Shown piece after piece: positions 1-8,269 of a stretch of DNA of 64,000 nt; positions within the stretch are counted from its first letter, which is position 1; each line of letters starts with the position of its first letter. Location: positions 1 to 64,000 of the forward strand of contig JAIBAP010000009.1 of assembly GCA_019695115.1 (NCBI GenBank), written 5' to 3'. The translations under genes were made by a program, and so were the position numbers. This DNA is from Caldilineales bacterium (GTDB lineage: Bacteria > Chloroflexota > Anaerolineae > J102). The notes below the pieces were generated by a model. That model saw only the letters and a program-made list of their open reading frames with translations, was not told where the DNA came from and ran no database searches.

Positions 1-1685
1 TCGGCGGCGGTGTAGTCATAATGTTGGCGCACCACGCCGTTGCTCCCCAGCCAGCGATCCGTCGTCTGTCCCAGGGCGTTGTACGTCGTGCTGGCAACAT
101 AGGTGCTGGTTCCCACCATCGTCTCCACCAGCCCCTGCGGGTTGTAGGTGAAGTTCACCACTTCGCCCGCCTGGCTGTTGTTGCCGCCAGGATAGGTCAT
201 CGTCTTCACCCGGTCGGCGGCGTCATACGTCCACTGCGTCACAAACGTCCCCCCGCCTGTGCCGCCGATCGCCTTCGTCTCGCTCGTCGCCCGCCCCCGC
301 ACATCATACGCCCACGTCGTCGTCCCCGAACCGTCGTTCAGCCGGTTGCGTCGACCGATGCCGTTGGCCACCGGCTGCCAGTTCAGGGTGTCGTACTCGT
401 GCGTCGTCCGCCACGCCAGCGTCCCCGTGCAATCCTTCGGCGCCGTCTGGTCTTCGCGCACATAGCGCAGCCGGTTGAGGGCGTCGTATTCATAGCACAA
501 CACCGTCCCCCGGGCGTCGGTCTGCCGGGTCAGGTTCCCCGCCCCATCATAGCCATAGCTCCACGCCCCCATGTCCGGGTCGCTCATCCCCGTCTTCTCG
601 CCCAGCAGGTTGTAGCTCGGGTCGATCACAGCCCCATCCGCCCCCACCACCCGTTCCAGCCGGTCCAGCACATCATACTCATAGCTCGTCGTGCTGTACG
701 CCCCCGGCAGGCTGTTCCAGTTCAGCGTCGGATACACCCCTTCGTACTCCCGCACCGCCTTCGTCCGCCCCAACCCATCCTCCTCGCTGATCACCAGGTG
801 GTCCAACGCATCGAAGCTCGCCGTCTGCAAATAGCGATACTCATAACGCCCATCCGCCCCGTCCGGCCCCACCACCCGCACCACCCGTCCCAGGCTGTCG
901 TACTCATTCCGGCTGTGCGCCACCCCATTCCAGTTCGTCACCGCCCGATACGTCCCCGGCGCTCCCCCATACTCATAGCCCACGCTCGTCCGCTCCAACC
1001 GCCCCTGCCCGTCATAGCTCTGGCTGACCAGGATGCTCTTGTTCGCATCCGACTCGTGCTCGCCCTGCCGCTGCACCTCCCGCCCCAACCCATCGTAGAA
1101 CGTCCACTCAGCCAGATAGCCGCTTTCGGGGTTGGCTGGCGTCGTCACCTCGTCATACAGCTTGTGCAGCACCCGCCGCGGGCTGGCCGCGCTGCTGTAG
1201 TCGGTGTAGACCCACTGTTCATCCACGCTGGCATGGCCCAACGGCCGGTTCACGGTCAGCGGCCGGCCAAAGCCGTCGTAGGTGTAGCTGGCCACCTGGT
1301 TGTTGGCGTCGGTCGTCTGGCTGGGCAGCCCCAACGCCCGCTGCACCACATCCGCCGGCGGATAGGTGGTCGTCGTCGTCTGGCTGAGGTCGTTGCTCTG
1401 CGTGCTCACGAAGACATGGAATTCGTTGTCGTAGACGGTCGTCAACCCGTGCCCCAGCCCATCCTGGCTGCGGGTCAGGTTGTGCCAGGTCGGATCATAG
1501 CTGTTCTGCACCTGGGTCACAAATCCGCCCCCGCAGGCGTCTTGGGCCGCCTCCACTTTCGTCAGCAGCCCCTTCGTCGGCGGCGTTTGCTCGCTGGCCT
1601 GGCCGTCGTAGTAGTTGCGCCTCTGGCTACGACAAGCGCCGCCAGCGTCGAAGACCTTTTCTTCTGCCAGGCGGTTGACGATCAT
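1..1685 (-). CDS. RHS/YD-repeat protein, 3' end beyond window, probably 5'-truncated
   Basis: The minus strand reads openly from about 1685 to the left edge and encodes many tyrosine-aspartate repeats such as YTYDGFGRP, YDLLGRKTG and YEYDALNRL. These are diagnostic of the RHS/YD family of large secreted or cell-surface shell proteins, which often carry a variable C-terminal toxin. The C-terminus lies outside the window, so any toxin domain cannot be seen. The reading frame begins after an in-frame TGA; the first usable start is ATG at 1685 (GTG at 1688). There is no signal peptide, and RHS proteins normally have a long N-terminal region before the repeats, so I infer a 5' truncation or decay. 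The family call is firm; the start is not. Confidence 0.8.
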   Translation of the reverse strand, partial: MIVNRLAEEKVFDAGGACRSQRRNYYDGQASEQTPPTKGLLTKVEAAQDACGGGFVTQVQNSYDPTWHNLTRSQDGLGHGLTTVYDNEFHVFVSTQSNDLSQTTTTTYPPADVVQRALGLPSQTTDANNQVASYTYDGFGRPLTVNRPLGHASVDEQWVYTDYSSAASPRRVLHKLYDEVTTPANPESGYLAEWTFYDGLGREVQRQGEHESDANKSILVSQSYDGQGRLERTSVGYEYGGAPGTYRAVTNWNGVAHSRNEYDSLGRVVRVVGPDGADGRYEYRYLQTASFDALDHLVISEEDGLGRTKAVREYEGVYPTLNWNSLPGAYSTTSYEYDVLDRLERVVGADGAVIDPSYNLLGEKTGMSDPDMGAWSYGYDGAGNLTRQTDARGTVLCYEYDALNRLRYVREDQTAPKDCTGTLAWRTTHEYDTLNWQPVANGIGRRNRLNDGSGTTTWAYDVRGRATSETKAIGGTGGGTFVTQWTYDAADRVKTMTYPGGNNSQAGEVVNFTYNPQGLVETMVGTSTYVASTTYNALGQTTDRWLGSNGVVRQHYDYTAA

Positions 1686-1840
1686 CACAGAATTGGTAGC
1701 GAGTCAGGACGCATTCACGCCCGCAAATTGTAGCCCAATCTGCTGACAACGAACCCTTTGTCATGCTAAATAGTGGTTCCTTGGCAGTTGTCCGCCCAAG
1801 CTGGCGTCTGGGGCGCTGTTTTTCATAGGAGAAGGCAACG

Positions 1841-3211
1841 ATGAGATTCCGAATCGTTTTTGTGACGATGGCCATCCTGATGGCCTTGAGCATCGGCGGC
1901 AGCGCCGCCGCCCAGGAAGCAAGCCCCACCGGCCCGACCGCTGCCGCTGCTCCCTGTCTGGTGGGCGATCCCTTCGACCTGGCCGAGTTGGCCGATGTCA
2001 TCGCCCGCACGGCGCCGCCCTCCATCCCGGTGGTCATCAACCAGCACCTGACCGTGGAGTTCGTGCGCTCGGGCCAGATGAGCAATGCCGACGAGACTTA
2101 CGGGCGCGGCCAGGCCCAGGGCGGGCCTGTCCAACCCACCGAGCCCCCCTTCCCTGGCGCCCGCATCGACGCCGTCCCCTGGCGCATCTTCAACACCCGC
2201 ACCGGTTTCGAGTTTCGTGTGCGCATGTCCGATACGATGCTGCGCACCATCCACAACTGCCACGAGCAAACCGGGCGCACCGAAGCCGGAGGGCCGGCCG
2301 ATTTCGGCCTCATCGAGGGGCGCACCCTGGTGCACCTGCCGGCGCTGCGGCGTGACGCCCGCCAACTGTTTGGCGGTCAGGTCGGGCCGATGGCCAGCGA
2401 GGGATGGAGCGATGGCAGCGACACCCGCATCCTGCGCACCCCCACCACCCTCTGGCCCTGGCGCGCCATCACCCAGTCCAGCTCCTGGCCCGACGGCGAG
2501 CAGTCGCGCTGCACGATGACGCTCATCGGCCCCCGCCACCTCATCACCGCCGCCCACTGCCTGGTCAACTTCGGCACCAATGACTGGAAGACCCGCAAGC
2601 TCACCCCGGCGCGCGATGGCGTGGGCGTGGCGCCCTATGGCTTCTCACAGATGACAACCTCGCCCCCCGCCGGAACCGAGGCCTGGTACCTGGTGCCCGA
2701 TCCCTGGCTGGATCCGGCCACCCCCGATGACAGCAACAAATATCAGTGGGACATCGGCCTGGTGCTGATGGTCGACCGCCTGGGCGAAAAAACCGGATGG
2801 ATGGGCTACGGCGCCTATCCTGCCGGCGACCTCAACCAGCGCAACCATCTCAACCGCGGCTATCCTGGCTGCCAATCCGACTACAGCGAGAAACCGGCCG
2901 GCTGCCAGATGGCGCGGCTCTATGGCGACGCCAACTACTGCGCCATCGGCTACTACCATAACCAGGGCTCGAATGGCTGGAATCGCGAGTTCGCCTTCTC
3001 GTGCGACATCAGCCGCGGCCACAGCGGCAGCGCCATCTACCACTATCGCTACAGCCAGAGCAAGGGAACCTATGTGCCGGTCGTCACCGCCGTCGTCAGT
3101 TGGCACGAATGCCTCACCTGCACGGCCGCGGATGATTTCCCCAACCATGCCCGCCGCATCACCCCCTGGGTGCTCAGCAGCATCAGCTGGCTCAAAGAAC
3201 AGTTCCCCTGA
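1841..3211 (+). CDS. Secreted trypsin-like serine protease
   Basis: 456 residues. The start ATG is preceded by an AGGAG ribosome-binding site. Residues 1-25 form a signal peptide with a hydrophobic core and an AAAQ cleavage region, so the product is exported. The chymotrypsin-fold triad is visible: LITAAHCLV (His), WDIGLVLM (Asp) and GHSGSAIYH (Ser, in place of the common GDSGGP). Several cysteine pairs in the C-terminal half suggest disulfides. Residues 25-190 before the protease domain are not recognised and may be a propeptide. The gene stands alone between the RHS gene and a repeat-rich region. Substrate unknown; a role in extracellular protein degradation is inferred from fold and export. 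Confidence 0.8.
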   Translation: MRFRIVFVTMAILMALSIGGSAAAQEASPTGPTAAAAPCLVGDPFDLAELADVIARTAPPSIPVVINQHLTVEFVRSGQMSNADETYGRGQAQGGPVQPTEPPFPGARIDAVPWRIFNTRTGFEFRVRMSDTMLRTIHNCHEQTGRTEAGGPADFGLIEGRTLVHLPALRRDARQLFGGQVGPMASEGWSDGSDTRILRTPTTLWPWRAITQSSSWPDGEQSRCTMTLIGPRHLITAAHCLVNFGTNDWKTRKLTPARDGVGVAPYGFSQMTTSPPAGTEAWYLVPDPWLDPATPDDSNKYQWDIGLVLMVDRLGEKTGWMGYGAYPAGDLNQRNHLNRGYPGCQSDYSEKPAGCQMARLYGDANYCAIGYYHNQGSNGWNREFAFSCDISRGHSGSAIYHYRYSQSKGTYVPVVTAVVSWHECLTCTAADDFPNHARRITPWVLSSISWLKEQFP

Positions 3212-3338
3212 CAAAGACCGGCATGAGCAGGCCGAGACCCCGGCGGCCCAGCGGGGCCTGCCATCACCGTCTGGATCGCTTCTCATCCGGCGTCACAATG
3301 GGGTAAGCAAGACCCACCCCGCCGCCTCTATTCTGTGC

Positions 3339-3344
3339 TATACT
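3339..3344 (+). promoter_or_regulatory. Candidate extended -10 promoter element for ftsH
   Basis: TATACT preceded by TGC (an extended -10) lies just before the repeat array upstream of ftsH, placing the whole array in the 5' leader. No good -35 was identified. Confidence 0.4.
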
Positions 3345-3363
3345 ACCCCAACCGCAGTCCTTC

Positions 3364-3546
3364 ACGTTTCACTCCTCACGTTTCACGTTTCACTCCTCAC
3401 GTTTCACGTTTCACTCCTCACGTTTCACGTTTCACTCCTCACGTTTCACGTTTCACTCCTCACGTTTCACGTTTCACTCCTCACGTTTCACGTTTCACTC
3501 CTCACGTTTCACTCCTCACGTTTCACTCCTTCACTCCTCACGCATC
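3364..3546 (+). repeat. 7-bp-periodic tandem repeat in the ftsH leader
   Basis: About 26 contiguous heptamers, mainly ACGTTTC and ACTCCTC in the order ACGTTTC-ACGTTTC-ACTCCTC, giving a 21-bp higher-order unit repeated about seven times before it decays near the end. It finishes only a few bases before the ftsH start codon and fills most of the 341-bp gap between the protease gene and ftsH. It resembles the short tandemly repeated heptanucleotide sequences described in cyanobacteria. There are no spacers, so it is not a CRISPR array. Confidence 0.9.
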
Positions 3547-3552
3547 CTCCCC

Positions 3553-5379
3553 ATGGGTCCCTCCTCCCTCCGCAACGGCCTCATCTACCTCATCGTCCTC
3601 GCCGCCATCGGCGTCTTCCTGCTTACTTCGATCTCGCGCAACAACCAGAGCGTCCAGCGCCTCGAAGTCGCCGACCTCAACCAGGTCGCCGAACAGATCA
3701 AGGAGAACAAGATCGAGGGCGTGATCGTGCGTGGGGACGAGTTGGAACTCACCTATCGCAACGACGAGCGCCTGGGCCAGAGCCGCAAAGAAGAAGGCAT
3801 CAGCCTCACCGACACCTTGCGCTGGCTGGGCGTCAGCAGCGAGCAGGCTCAGGCCATCGACATCAGCTTCAGCCAGCCCAGCCGCTGGGCCAATTGGGGC
3901 GTTTTGCTGGGCACCCTCCTGCCCATCTTGCTCATCGGCGCCTTTTTCTTCTTCGTCATGCGCCAGGCCCAGGGCGCCGGCAGCCAGGCCTTCAGCTTCG
4001 GCAAGAGCCGCGCCCGCATGTTCACCAGCGATAAGCCCACCGTCACCTTCGAGGATGTGGCCGGGGCCGAAGAAGCCAAGCTGGAGCTGGCCGAGGTGGT
4101 GGAATTCCTGAAAGAGCCGCAGAAGTTCGCCTCCTTGGGCGCCCGCATCCCCAAGGGTGTGCTGATGGTGGGGCACCCCGGCACCGGCAAGACGTTGATG
4201 GCCAAGGCCGTAGCCGGTGAAGCCGGCGTACCCTTCTTCTCCATTTCCGGCTCCGAGTTCGTGGAGATGTTCGTGGGTGTGGGCGCCAGCCGCGTGCGCG
4301 ACCTTTTCGAGCAGGCCAAGAAGAACAGCCCCTGCATCATCTTCATCGATGAGATCGACGCCGTGGGCCGGCACCGCGGGGCGGGTTTGGGCGGCAGCCA
4401 TGACGAGCGCGAGCAAACGCTGAATCAGATCCTGGTGGAGATGGATGGCTTCGACACCGATTCCGGCATCATCATCATCGCCGCCACCAACCGCCCGGAC
4501 ATCCTCGACCCCGCCCTGCTCCGCCCCGGCCGCTTCGACCGCCAGGTGGTGATGGATCGGCCCGATGTCAAAGGCCGCGAGGCGATCTTCCGCGTGCACA
4601 CGCGCGGCAAGCCGCTGGCGGGGGATGTCGATGTCACCACCCTGGCCAAGCTGACGCCCGGCTATGTGGGCGCCGATATCGAAAACGTCGTCAACGAGGC
4701 GGCCATCTTGGCGGCGCGGCGCAACCGCCGCGTCATCGGCATGGACGAGATGCAGGAAGCGATCGAGCGCGTGCGCATGGGGCCAGAACGCCGCAGCCGA
4801 TTGATGACGCCGGAGGAAAAGAAGACGGTCAGCTATCACGAGGCCGGGCACGCGGTGGTCGGGCACTATCTGGCCCACACCGACCCCATCCAGAAGGTGA
4901 CGATCGTGCCCCGCGGCATGGCCGGCGGCTATGTGATGCCCCTGCCCGACGAAAACGCCATCGAGACCCGCAGTCGCTTCCGCGACATGCTGGCCTTCTT
5001 CCTGGGCGGGCGCTCGGCCGAGGAGATCTTCCTGGGCAGGATTACCACCGGCGCCTCCAACGACCTGGAGCAGGTGACAGGGCTGGCGCGGATGATGGTC
5101 ACCAGCCTGGGGATGAGCGAGACGCTCGGCCCGCTCACCTTCGGCCAGCGCGAGGAATTGATCTTCCTGGGCCGTGAGATCAGCGAGCAGCGCAACTACA
5201 GCGAGGAAGTGGCCCGCAAGATCGACCACGAGGTGCGCCGGCTGATCCACGACGCCCACCAGCGCGCCCGCCAGATTCTGACCGACCATCGCGACAAGGT
5301 GGAGGCGCTGGCGCAGCGGCTGCTGGAAGTCGAGACGGTGAACGCCGATGAATTTGCCGTGATGATGGCGACGCCTTGA
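3553..5379 (+). CDS. ftsH: ATP-dependent zinc metalloprotease FtsH
   Basis: 608 residues, typical FtsH length. This membrane-anchored AAA+ protease degrades misfolded membrane proteins and regulators. Transmembrane segments lie near residues 8-25 and 115-138, bracketing the small periplasmic domain. The AAA module follows: Walker A GHPGTGKT, Walker [10 protein letters not shown], sensor and arginine-finger region RPGRFDRQV. The M41 peptidase domain has the zinc motif HEAGH and the later acidic ligand in [10 protein letters not shown]. Walker A is unusual in having His where nearly all FtsH proteins have Pro (GPPGTGKT). All other catalytic residues are intact, so activity is expected. The leader contains the heptamer array described above. 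Confidence 0.95.
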   Translation: MGPSSLRNGLIYLIVLAAIGVFLLTSISRNNQSVQRLEVADLNQVAEQIKENKIEGVIVRGDELELTYRNDERLGQSRKEEGISLTDTLRWLGVSSEQAQAIDISFSQPSRWANWGVLLGTLLPILLIGAFFFFVMRQAQGAGSQAFSFGKSRARMFTSDKPTVTFEDVAGAEEAKLELAEVVEFLKEPQKFASLGARIPKGVLMVGHPGTGKTLMAKAVAGEAGVPFFSISGSEFVEMFVGVGASRVRDLFEQAKKNSPCIIFIDEIDAVGRHRGAGLGGSHDEREQTLNQILVEMDGFDTDSGIIIIAATNRPDILDPALLRPGRFDRQVVMDRPDVKGREAIFRVHTRGKPLAGDVDVTTLAKLTPGYVGADIENVVNEAAILAARRNRRVIGMDEMQEAIERVRMGPERRSRLMTPEEKKTVSYHEAGHAVVGHYLAHTDPIQKVTIVPRGMAGGYVMPLPDENAIETRSRFRDMLAFFLGGRSAEEIFLGRITTGASNDLEQVTGLARMMVTSLGMSETLGPLTFGQREELIFLGREISEQRNYSEEVARKIDHEVRRLIHDAHQRARQILTDHRDKVEALAQRLLEVETVNADEFAVMMATP

Positions 5380-5386
5380 GGTTGGT

Positions 5387-5416
5387 ACGCGGATGCACGC
5401 GGATAAACGCGGATTT
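5387..5416. repeat. Short direct repeat, three ACGCGGAT units at 10-bp spacing
   Basis: ACGCGGAT occurs at 5387, 5397 and 5407 just after the ftsH stop. The short-period, near-intergenic style matches the other small repeat tracts in this window. Confidence 0.7.
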
Positions 5417-5425
5417 GTATTTGAC

Positions 5426-5527
5426 TCAGATCATGGGGTTGGGTTTGAGTTGGCTCAATAGGCCCCGCACCTGCATGATGAAGTCGCCCGGCCGCAGCAC
5501 TGACACCTGCGGGTGGCCGGGGCGATA
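5426..5527 (-). pseudogene. Possible C-terminal remnant of a PIN-type toxin
   Basis: Directly downstream of the AbrB-type antitoxin gene the minus strand encodes a start-less peptide containing VSVLRPGDFIMQV before a stop. It resembles the extreme C-terminus of PIN-family toxins, which often end with a V.TP.EFL-like strand and helix. Position and strand are right for the missing partner of the antitoxin. The match is short and by eye, so this is tentative. Confidence 0.4.
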
Positions 5528-5528
5528 A

Positions 5529-5786
5529 TCAGGCCTCAACATAGTACCGCTCCCGTTGTTCGCGTAGACCAACCAGCAGTTCCTCTACGCTCAGGCCGGC
5601 TTCAAGCCGGGCGCGTTCGATCTCGCGCGCCAATTCGGGAACCATGGGGGACATGGGCGTGAGCACAAGGATGCCATCGAGATCGAGCAGACGAAAGCTG
5701 TCGCCTGGCTGGATGCTGTATTTGGCCCGCAACTCGACCGGTAAAGTCATGGTTCCGCGTTGGCGGACCTGAATCGTCGCTTCCAT
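5529..5786 (-). CDS. AbrB/MazE-type (SpoVT-AbrB fold) antitoxin
   Basis: 85 residues. The N-terminal half (IQVRQRGTMTLPVELRAKY, then PGDSFRLLDLDG) is a swapped-hairpin AbrB DNA-binding domain as found in MazE/VapB antitoxins, which bind their own promoter. The C-terminal helix, rich in Glu and Arg, would contact a toxin. No intact toxin gene follows; only a short remnant is seen downstream (5426-5527). The gene is therefore an orphan antitoxin or an AbrB-like regulator. It is divergent from the 5913 gene. Confidence 0.8.
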   Translation of the reverse strand: MEATIQVRQRGTMTLPVELRAKYSIQPGDSFRLLDLDGILVLTPMSPMVPELAREIERARLEAGLSVEELLVGLREQRERYYVEA

Positions 5787-5912
5787 AGGGTGGGTTCTTC
5801 TGTCAGTATTTCTGCTGATGCAGATTTTCTGTACGGCAGTGTCATATCGCCATCCATTGGACAACGGCCACCGCCTTTTGCCACCGGGCGGCGATGCGTT
5901 TAACATCCCGCC

Positions 5913-6593
5913 ATGCACACCCTCCTCGGCGTCAGCCTGTACATCCTCCACGGTTTGGGGCGCCACCGGCTGTTGGGCGCCACCCTGAGCCGCTGGCTGC
6001 TGGTCGTCCTCTTTCTGGGCGCCGGGCTGGCCTGGATTGGCTGGATCCCCGGCGGCGTGGCCCTGGCCGGCCTGCTCGCGGCTGCGGCCATCCTTCTCAT
6101 CGCCGGCCAGAACCGGGCGCAGAAGCGATTTTATGTCTCCTTCTCGCCCGAAGCCGCGGCTGCGCCCACCCCCTCGCCCCTGCCGCCCGCCGACAAGCTC
6201 CCCACCCTGGCCACCGGTCTGTTCGCCGTCGATGAACGGACGGCGGCCTTCACCAACCTGGCTGCCTTCTACCGCACCTACCCCACGCGCGAACACGCCA
6301 TCCTCGCCCGCAAAACCCCCACCCGCTTCCTCGGCCTGGGCGAGGCCGACCCCACCCTGGTGGGGATGTGGTACATCTTCGTCGCCCCGGCCGCGCTTAC
6401 CGGCGTCCAGGCCGGGACAATCGGCTTTGGCCGCAGCCAACGGCCGGGGCTGCGCATCGACTATGTGCGCAAAAACAAGAAAGATCAGCCGGTGGTGGCG
6501 TCCGCCTATCTCGGCTTCGAGGACGCGTCCGAGCGTGAACGGGCGTGGGCCGATCTCTTGGTGGAATCAGGCCGTGGCGAAGCGGCGGAATAG
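5913..6593 (+). CDS. Hypothetical membrane protein
   Basis: 226 residues, family not recognised. Two hydrophobic segments near residues 27-45 and 48-65 form a probable membrane hairpin. A proline-rich linker (PTPSPLPP) follows, then a soluble domain of about 130 residues with mixed alpha/beta character that is probably cytoplasmic. The 3' end overlaps the convergent M20 peptidase gene by 27 bases. No neighbour suggests a function. Confidence 0.6.
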   Translation: MHTLLGVSLYILHGLGRHRLLGATLSRWLLVVLFLGAGLAWIGWIPGGVALAGLLAAAAILLIAGQNRAQKRFYVSFSPEAAAAPTPSPLPPADKLPTLATGLFAVDERTAAFTNLAAFYRTYPTREHAILARKTPTRFLGLGEADPTLVGMWYIFVAPAALTGVQAGTIGFGRSQRPGLRIDYVRKNKKDQPVVASAYLGFEDASERERAWADLLVESGRGEAAE

Positions 6594-7913
6594 CTCGACC
6601 AGGAAGAGGATGTGCTGGAAGTAGTCGTCCAGGCGGATGTTTTCGTTGGGGGCATGGATGTTGGCCCCGCTGTAGCCCACACCCACCGTCACGGCGTCCA
6701 CCCCCAGGCCCTGCGTGAGTGGATACATGGGGCCGCTGCCGCCGTGTGAGGGGTAGATCACCGGCTCGTGGCCGTAGACCTGGCGGGCCGCAGCCGCAAC
6801 GGCGCCGACGATGGCGGCGGCCGGGTTGGAGCGAGCGACGTCGGTGGCGCTGAGGGGGACGATCTCGATGTCGGTGTAGCCGCGGCGGTCGAGATGGCCC
6901 CGCAGCAGCTCGAGCAGCAGGGTGGGGGTCAAGTCGGGGACAAGGCGAAAATCGAGCTTGGCCAGGGCGGTCGCGGGCAGCACGGTCTTCGAGCCTTCGC
7001 CGATGAAGCCGGAAAGCAGCCCGCAGATGGTGCAGGTGGGGGCGTAGAGGAAACGGCGGAGCGCGGCGCGGTCGTCGGCGTCGCCGATGAAGGCCGGGAC
7101 GCCCCAGGTCGATTTGAGGCCATCGCCGTCGAAGGGGATGCGGTCGAGATAGGCTTCTTCCAGCTCGGTCAGCGGGCGGACATGCTCCATGAAGCCATCG
7201 AGGGTGATGCGGTCATCGGGCGTTTTCAGAGTGTTCAGGGCCTGCACCAACCGCCATGCCGGGTTGGGGACGATGGTGGCGTAGGCCGAATGGAGGTCGG
7301 TCTTGGCCCCGCGCAGCCGCAATTCTACGTATTGGATGCCTTTGACGCCCAGGTAGACGCGGTAGCGATCCTGGCTGTCGAACTCGCCCGATTCCCAAAG
7401 GCAGGCATCGGAGCGCAGATCATCGGCGTGGGCCGCGGCCACGGGCGTGAGATGCGGGCTGCCGGTCTCCTCCTCGCCCTCGATGAAGAACTTGAAGCGA
7501 AAGGGCAGCTCGCCGTAGACGCCGCGGTAGACCTCGATGGCGTGGATGCGGGCCATGAAATCGCCCTTGTCATCGCAAACCCCACGGGCGAAGATTTTGC
7601 CCTGGCGCAGGTCTGGCTCGAAGGGCGGGCTGAGCCAGAGGTCGAGCGGGTCGGCCGGCTGCACATCATAATGGCTATACGAAAGAAGACTCTGCTCCCC
7701 CTCCCCCACCTCGGCCCAGACGATGGGCGGGCCGCCGGCCACCGGCCAGGTCTCGACGCGACCGCCCAACCGCAACAGGCGTTCGTCGATCCACTCCTTC
7801 ATCGCTTCCAGGCCCTCGGCCTGGCCCGACACCGAGGGAATACGACAGGAAGCAATCAATTCGGCCAGAAAACGGTCGCGATGGGCAGCTAGAAACGCTG
7901 AGGCTGAGTGCAT
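6567..7913 (-). CDS. M20-family metallopeptidase (dipeptidase/deacylase-like)
   Basis: 448 residues, usual for M20 dipeptidases. The zinc-site motifs are in order: SHYDVQPADP (His and following Asp), GVCDDKGDF (bridging Asp), EGEEETGSP (catalytic Glu-Glu), a ligand in CLWESGEFD, and a C-terminal GGSGPMYP with a later His in GANIHAPNE. The lid domain sits between about residues 190 and 320. Members cleave dipeptides or N-acylated amino acids in the cytoplasm; the exact substrate cannot be read from sequence. Monocistronic; its 3' end converges on the 5913 gene. Confidence 0.9.
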   Translation of the reverse strand: MHSASAFLAAHRDRFLAELIASCRIPSVSGQAEGLEAMKEWIDERLLRLGGRVETWPVAGGPPIVWAEVGEGEQSLLSYSHYDVQPADPLDLWLSPPFEPDLRQGKIFARGVCDDKGDFMARIHAIEVYRGVYGELPFRFKFFIEGEEETGSPHLTPVAAAHADDLRSDACLWESGEFDSQDRYRVYLGVKGIQYVELRLRGAKTDLHSAYATIVPNPAWRLVQALNTLKTPDDRITLDGFMEHVRPLTELEEAYLDRIPFDGDGLKSTWGVPAFIGDADDRAALRRFLYAPTCTICGLLSGFIGEGSKTVLPATALAKLDFRLVPDLTPTLLLELLRGHLDRRGYTDIEIVPLSATDVARSNPAAAIVGAVAAAARQVYGHEPVIYPSHGGSGPMYPLTQGLGVDAVTVGVGYSGANIHAPNENIRLDDYFQHILFLVELFRRFATA

Positions 7914-8050
7914 GGGGGCGGCTCCGGGAACGAGATGAGGATGGTGGCAGGATTATAGCCGAGACCGGGGCAGCCCGCACAACCGCGAGCCGGATCACGG
8001 CGGCGGCCAGGGGCGGGGGCTTGGCAAGGGGGCGCTTTTGGCCTATCATG
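7914..8050. other. Intergenic region, no gene seen
   Basis: Between the divergent M20 gene and the 73-bp repeat array. A TATCAT hexamer at 8044-8049 directly before the array could be a -10 element for the radical-SAM gene. Nothing else recognised. Confidence 0.4.
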
Positions 8051-8269
8051 ATCCGCGAAGGGCGCGAAGGAACGCGAAGAACCTGGATCGACCTGCACTG
8101 CTGCCATCGACGACCCCTACCTCATCCGCGAAGGGCGCGAAGGAACGCGAAGAACCTGGATCGACCTGCACTGCTGCCATCGAAGACCCCTACCTCATCC
8201 GCGAAGGGCGCGAAGGAACGCGAAGAGTTTGGATCGACCTGCATTGCTGCCATCGACAACCTCCACCTC
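8051..8269 (+). repeat. 73-bp direct repeat, three copies, abutting a start codon
   Basis: Three near-identical 73-bp units start at 8051, 8124 and 8197. Each begins ATCCGCGAAGG and contains GCGAAGG-like sub-repeats and a GATCGACCTGC segment. The third copy ends exactly where the ATG of the radical-SAM gene begins. The period is not a multiple of three, so an extended N-terminus through it would read each copy in a different frame. This argues that it is non-coding leader DNA. A related ATCCGCGAAGG segment occurs at 40841. Confidence 0.9.

Noticed and set aside
21-1733. Long plus-strand open frame opposite the RHS gene
   Set aside because: It is rich in Arg, His and Pro with no family resemblance; the minus strand encodes clear YD repeats.
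3364-3546. CRISPR array
   Set aside because: Units are 7 and 21 bp with no unique spacers and no cas genes nearby.
2922-4034. Open frame crossing the repeat array into ftsH
   Set aside because: It is a shadow of the protease and ftsH genes, reading through low-complexity repeats.
8021-8269. N-terminal extension of the radical-SAM protein through the 73-bp repeats
   Set aside because: The repeat period is not a multiple of three, so each copy is read in a different frame; the conserved protein begins right after the array.
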